Positions 62,533-64,000 of a stretch of 64,000 bases of DNA are shown here, piece by piece (position 1 is the first letter of the stretch; every line of letters starts with the position of its first letter). The DNA is taken from contig NZ_CP139558.1 in assembly GCF_034262375.1 (NCBI RefSeq), positions 248,001-312,000 on the forward strand, read 5' to 3'. This DNA is from Mucilaginibacter sabulilitoris (GTDB lineage: Bacteria > Bacteroidota > Bacteroidia > Sphingobacteriales > Sphingobacteriaceae). A model generated the notes under the pieces. It was not told the origin of the DNA. It worked only from the letters and a program-made list of their open reading frames with translations, and did no database searches. Made by a program: the position numbers and the translations under genes.

Positions 62533-62877
62533 CTAAACGTCATTCAGCTCATCCCAATACTCCACAGCCCTGCGGTAATGAGGAATTACGATGGAGCCCC
62601 CTACCAAATTAGCTATCATAAATACCTCGTTCATTTCGTCGGAATTTACGCCGGCTTCGTGACATTTGCCCAAATGGTATTTAATACAATCATCGCAACG
62701 CAAAACCATGCTGGCTACCAGGCCAAGCATTTCTTTGGTTTTAACATTCAGTGCACCTTCGGCGTAGCTGGTGGTATCAAGCGCGAAAAAACGTTTAATA
62801 TTGGTATTAGCTGTTTCCATTATCCTGTCGTTCATTTTGGAACGATAGGCCTCAAATTCTCCTATTAATTTTCCCAT
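62533..62877 (-). CDS. Carboxymuconolactone decarboxylase/AhpD-like protein
   Basis: The 114-residue all-helical protein has the CMD-family redox motif VLRCDDCIKYHLGKCHEAG with CxxC and a following His, as in AhpD-type peroxidase helper proteins. It probably handles peroxides or thiols in the cytosol. Other CMD members decarboxylate aromatic lactones, but those lack the CxxC-His. The N-terminal ~25 residues contain a basic stretch. No peroxidase gene is adjacent. Confidence 0.9.
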   Translation of the reverse strand: MGKLIGEFEAYRSKMNDRIMETANTNIKRFFALDTTSYAEGALNVKTKEMLGLVASMVLRCDDCIKYHLGKCHEAGVNSDEMNEVFMIANLVGGSIVIPHYRRAVEYWDELNDV

Positions 62878-62911
62878 GATATTTGGTAATAATAAAAACT
62901 ATGCATATTGG

Positions 62912-62941
62912 TTGCCTTATTCGGACAAAAAAATATCTTTG
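62912..62941 (+). promoter_or_regulatory. Promoter of the right-edge gene (TTG-N19-TATCTTTG)
   Basis: TTG at 62912-62914 and TATCTTTG at 62934-62941 are 19 bases apart, matching the Bacteroidota consensus. The start codon follows 18 bases later. Confidence 0.65.
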
Positions 62942-62959
62942 CAAACCTAAATCTTATAC

Positions 62960-64000
62960 ATGAAAATTTTATACTGCTTTACAGTTTTATACGCCCTGAC
63001 TATCTCTTTTTTACATGCACAAAGCAATTATAAACAAGGCTATGTGGTGAACATGAATAATGACACATTAAAAGGGTTTATTGATTATAAAGAATGGTCA
63101 CATAACCCAACCGGGATAAATTTTAAAACAGGTAATAGCAATACCCCTCAAAAATACACACCTTTAAACACAAAGGCGTTTTCGGTAAACAACCTTGAAT
63201 ACTATGAAAGGTTTATTGTACAAGTAAGTAAAAGCCACGTAGAACTATCGGATATATCCCACAATCTGGATACGACCTATCGTATCGATACTGTATTTTT
63301 AAAATCCATGGTGCTGGGTAAACACATTTCACTTTATAGTTTTACCGATGAAATTAAAACCCGTTTTTATGTCCTTGACAACTCCAATGGTCAGATAAAT
63401 GAACTAAAGTATCTTTTATATTTAAATGACGAAACAAATACGATAAAAGAATCAAGCGGTTATCGCCTGCAGCTGCTTCGACTCGCCGCAAATTACCAAC
63501 CTGGAAATACAAAATTAATCAATTTAATAAATGAAAGCAGTTATTCGGAAAAGAAGCTCACTGCTATTTTTGTGGCTATAAATGGAGATAGTAACCAGCT
63601 GATTGTTCGCGAAAACGCTTTTGGAAAACGCTTTTTCGTAGGTGCTGGTGTAAGGAACAGTAAATTAGCCTTTTCGGGAGTTAATACCGCATTCCCGGAT
63701 GGGACCCAAAAAAGTAGCATTTCACCTGTGTTATCAACAGGAATTGACTTTTTAACAAATAAGAATACAAAAACATTCTTCCTGAGGTTTGAGTTAGAAT
63801 TAGCTGCCAACCATTTTAAATTCCCCAAAATTGTATCTTCCAACAACAATATGGACAATTACAACAGCCTTGATTTTAAACAATACACACTCGCGCTAAT
63901 GCCTCAGGTAGTTTACAATTTTTATTCGACGGATAATTTGAAGTTGTTTATTGACCTTGGTTTTTCAGCAAATTTTTCGGCATATAATAATTATGATTAT
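62960..64000 (+). CDS. Secreted surface protein, possibly outer-membrane barrel (partial)
   Basis: The frame starts at the ATG at 62960 and remains open for 347 codons to the window edge. A signal peptide (YCFTVLYALTISFLHAQ) is followed by GYVVNMNNDTLKGFIDYKEW, a pattern I associate with unnamed Bacteroidota envelope proteins. After about residue 220 alternating hydrophobic and aromatic strands appear (FFVGAGVRNSKLAFSG, TFFLRFELELAAN, KLFIDLGFSANFSAY), consistent with a C-terminal outer-membrane beta-barrel. The C-terminus lies outside the window. The function is unknown. Confidence 0.8.
   Translation, partial: MKILYCFTVLYALTISFLHAQSNYKQGYVVNMNNDTLKGFIDYKEWSHNPTGINFKTGNSNTPQKYTPLNTKAFSVNNLEYYERFIVQVSKSHVELSDISHNLDTTYRIDTVFLKSMVLGKHISLYSFTDEIKTRFYVLDNSNGQINELKYLLYLNDETNTIKESSGYRLQLLRLAANYQPGNTKLINLINESSYSEKKLTAIFVAINGDSNQLIVRENAFGKRFFVGAGVRNSKLAFSGVNTAFPDGTQKSSISPVLSTGIDFLTNKNTKTFFLRFELELAANHFKFPKIVSSNNNMDNYNSLDFKQYTLALMPQVVYNFYSTDNLKLFIDLGFSANFSAYNNYDY

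Noticed and set aside
1..64000. CRISPR array, rRNA operon, prophage or secretion gene cluster
   Set aside because: No regularly spaced repeats, no rRNA segments, and no phage structural or secretion machinery genes were seen; the only mobile element is the insertion sequence at 5515-6965.

Overview
The window looks like a chromosomal segment of a Bacteroidota bacterium of the family Sphingobacteriaceae, most like Mucilaginibacter or Pedobacter. This is inferred from gene content and protein style, since no rRNA is present. The signs are a PorX-type PglZ response regulator, a fused LpxC/FabZ protein, MacB/FtsX permeases of Bacteroidota type, an ISAon1-type insertion sequence, weak ribosome-binding sites, TAnnTTTG promoter boxes and dispersed extragenic inverted repeats.

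Layout. 1-3267 (minus) is one uninterrupted frame joining a membrane-anchored AraC-type regulator to an FtsX/MacB permease; it runs off the left edge. 3.3-7.1 kb holds a small conserved gene, a segment flanked by a partial and a complete copy of the tRNA-Glu 3' end, a secreted esterase-TPR protein and a complete insertion sequence with target duplication. 7.35-13.8 kb is a six-gene plus-strand operon: DUF427 protein, flavin disulfide reductase, ABC ATPase, ABC permease fused to a binding protein, EgtB and EgtD. It is best read as ergothioneine synthesis plus transport, and its binding-protein domain is circularly permuted relative to OpuCC. A divergent PhyH-type dioxygenase and AraC regulator follow.

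15.7-20.3 kb holds a NarL-type response regulator, a histidine kinase, two unrecognised membrane proteins and a divergent pair of related unknown proteins sharing a CPGSxGCPK motif. 20.4-25.4 kb is metF and cobalamin-dependent metH behind a SAM-I riboswitch. 25.5-34 kb holds mostly minus-strand housekeeping genes (Bax inhibitor-like, YihY, VanX-like dipeptidase, alanine dehydrogenase, TsaE, hydrolase) and a TonB receptor with a small Cys/His membrane protein. 34-46 kb holds a cyclophilin, exonuclease III, EF-P, an ABC ATPase, the lipid A genes lpxA, lpxC/fabZ and lpxD, an HD phosphohydrolase, porX and hisS.

46-64 kb holds an acetyltransferase, LMW phosphatase, S1/P1 nuclease, fumC, two TPR paralogues (one frameshifted), a serine hydrolase, ybaB, an UPF0173 hydrolase, glgC-glgA, polA, tag, an AhpD-like protein and a truncated surface protein at the right edge.

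The most unusual items are the AraC-FtsX fusion, the ergothioneine operon with its permuted binding protein, and the CPGSxGCPK protein pair. I could run no searches, so novelty is not established for any of them.
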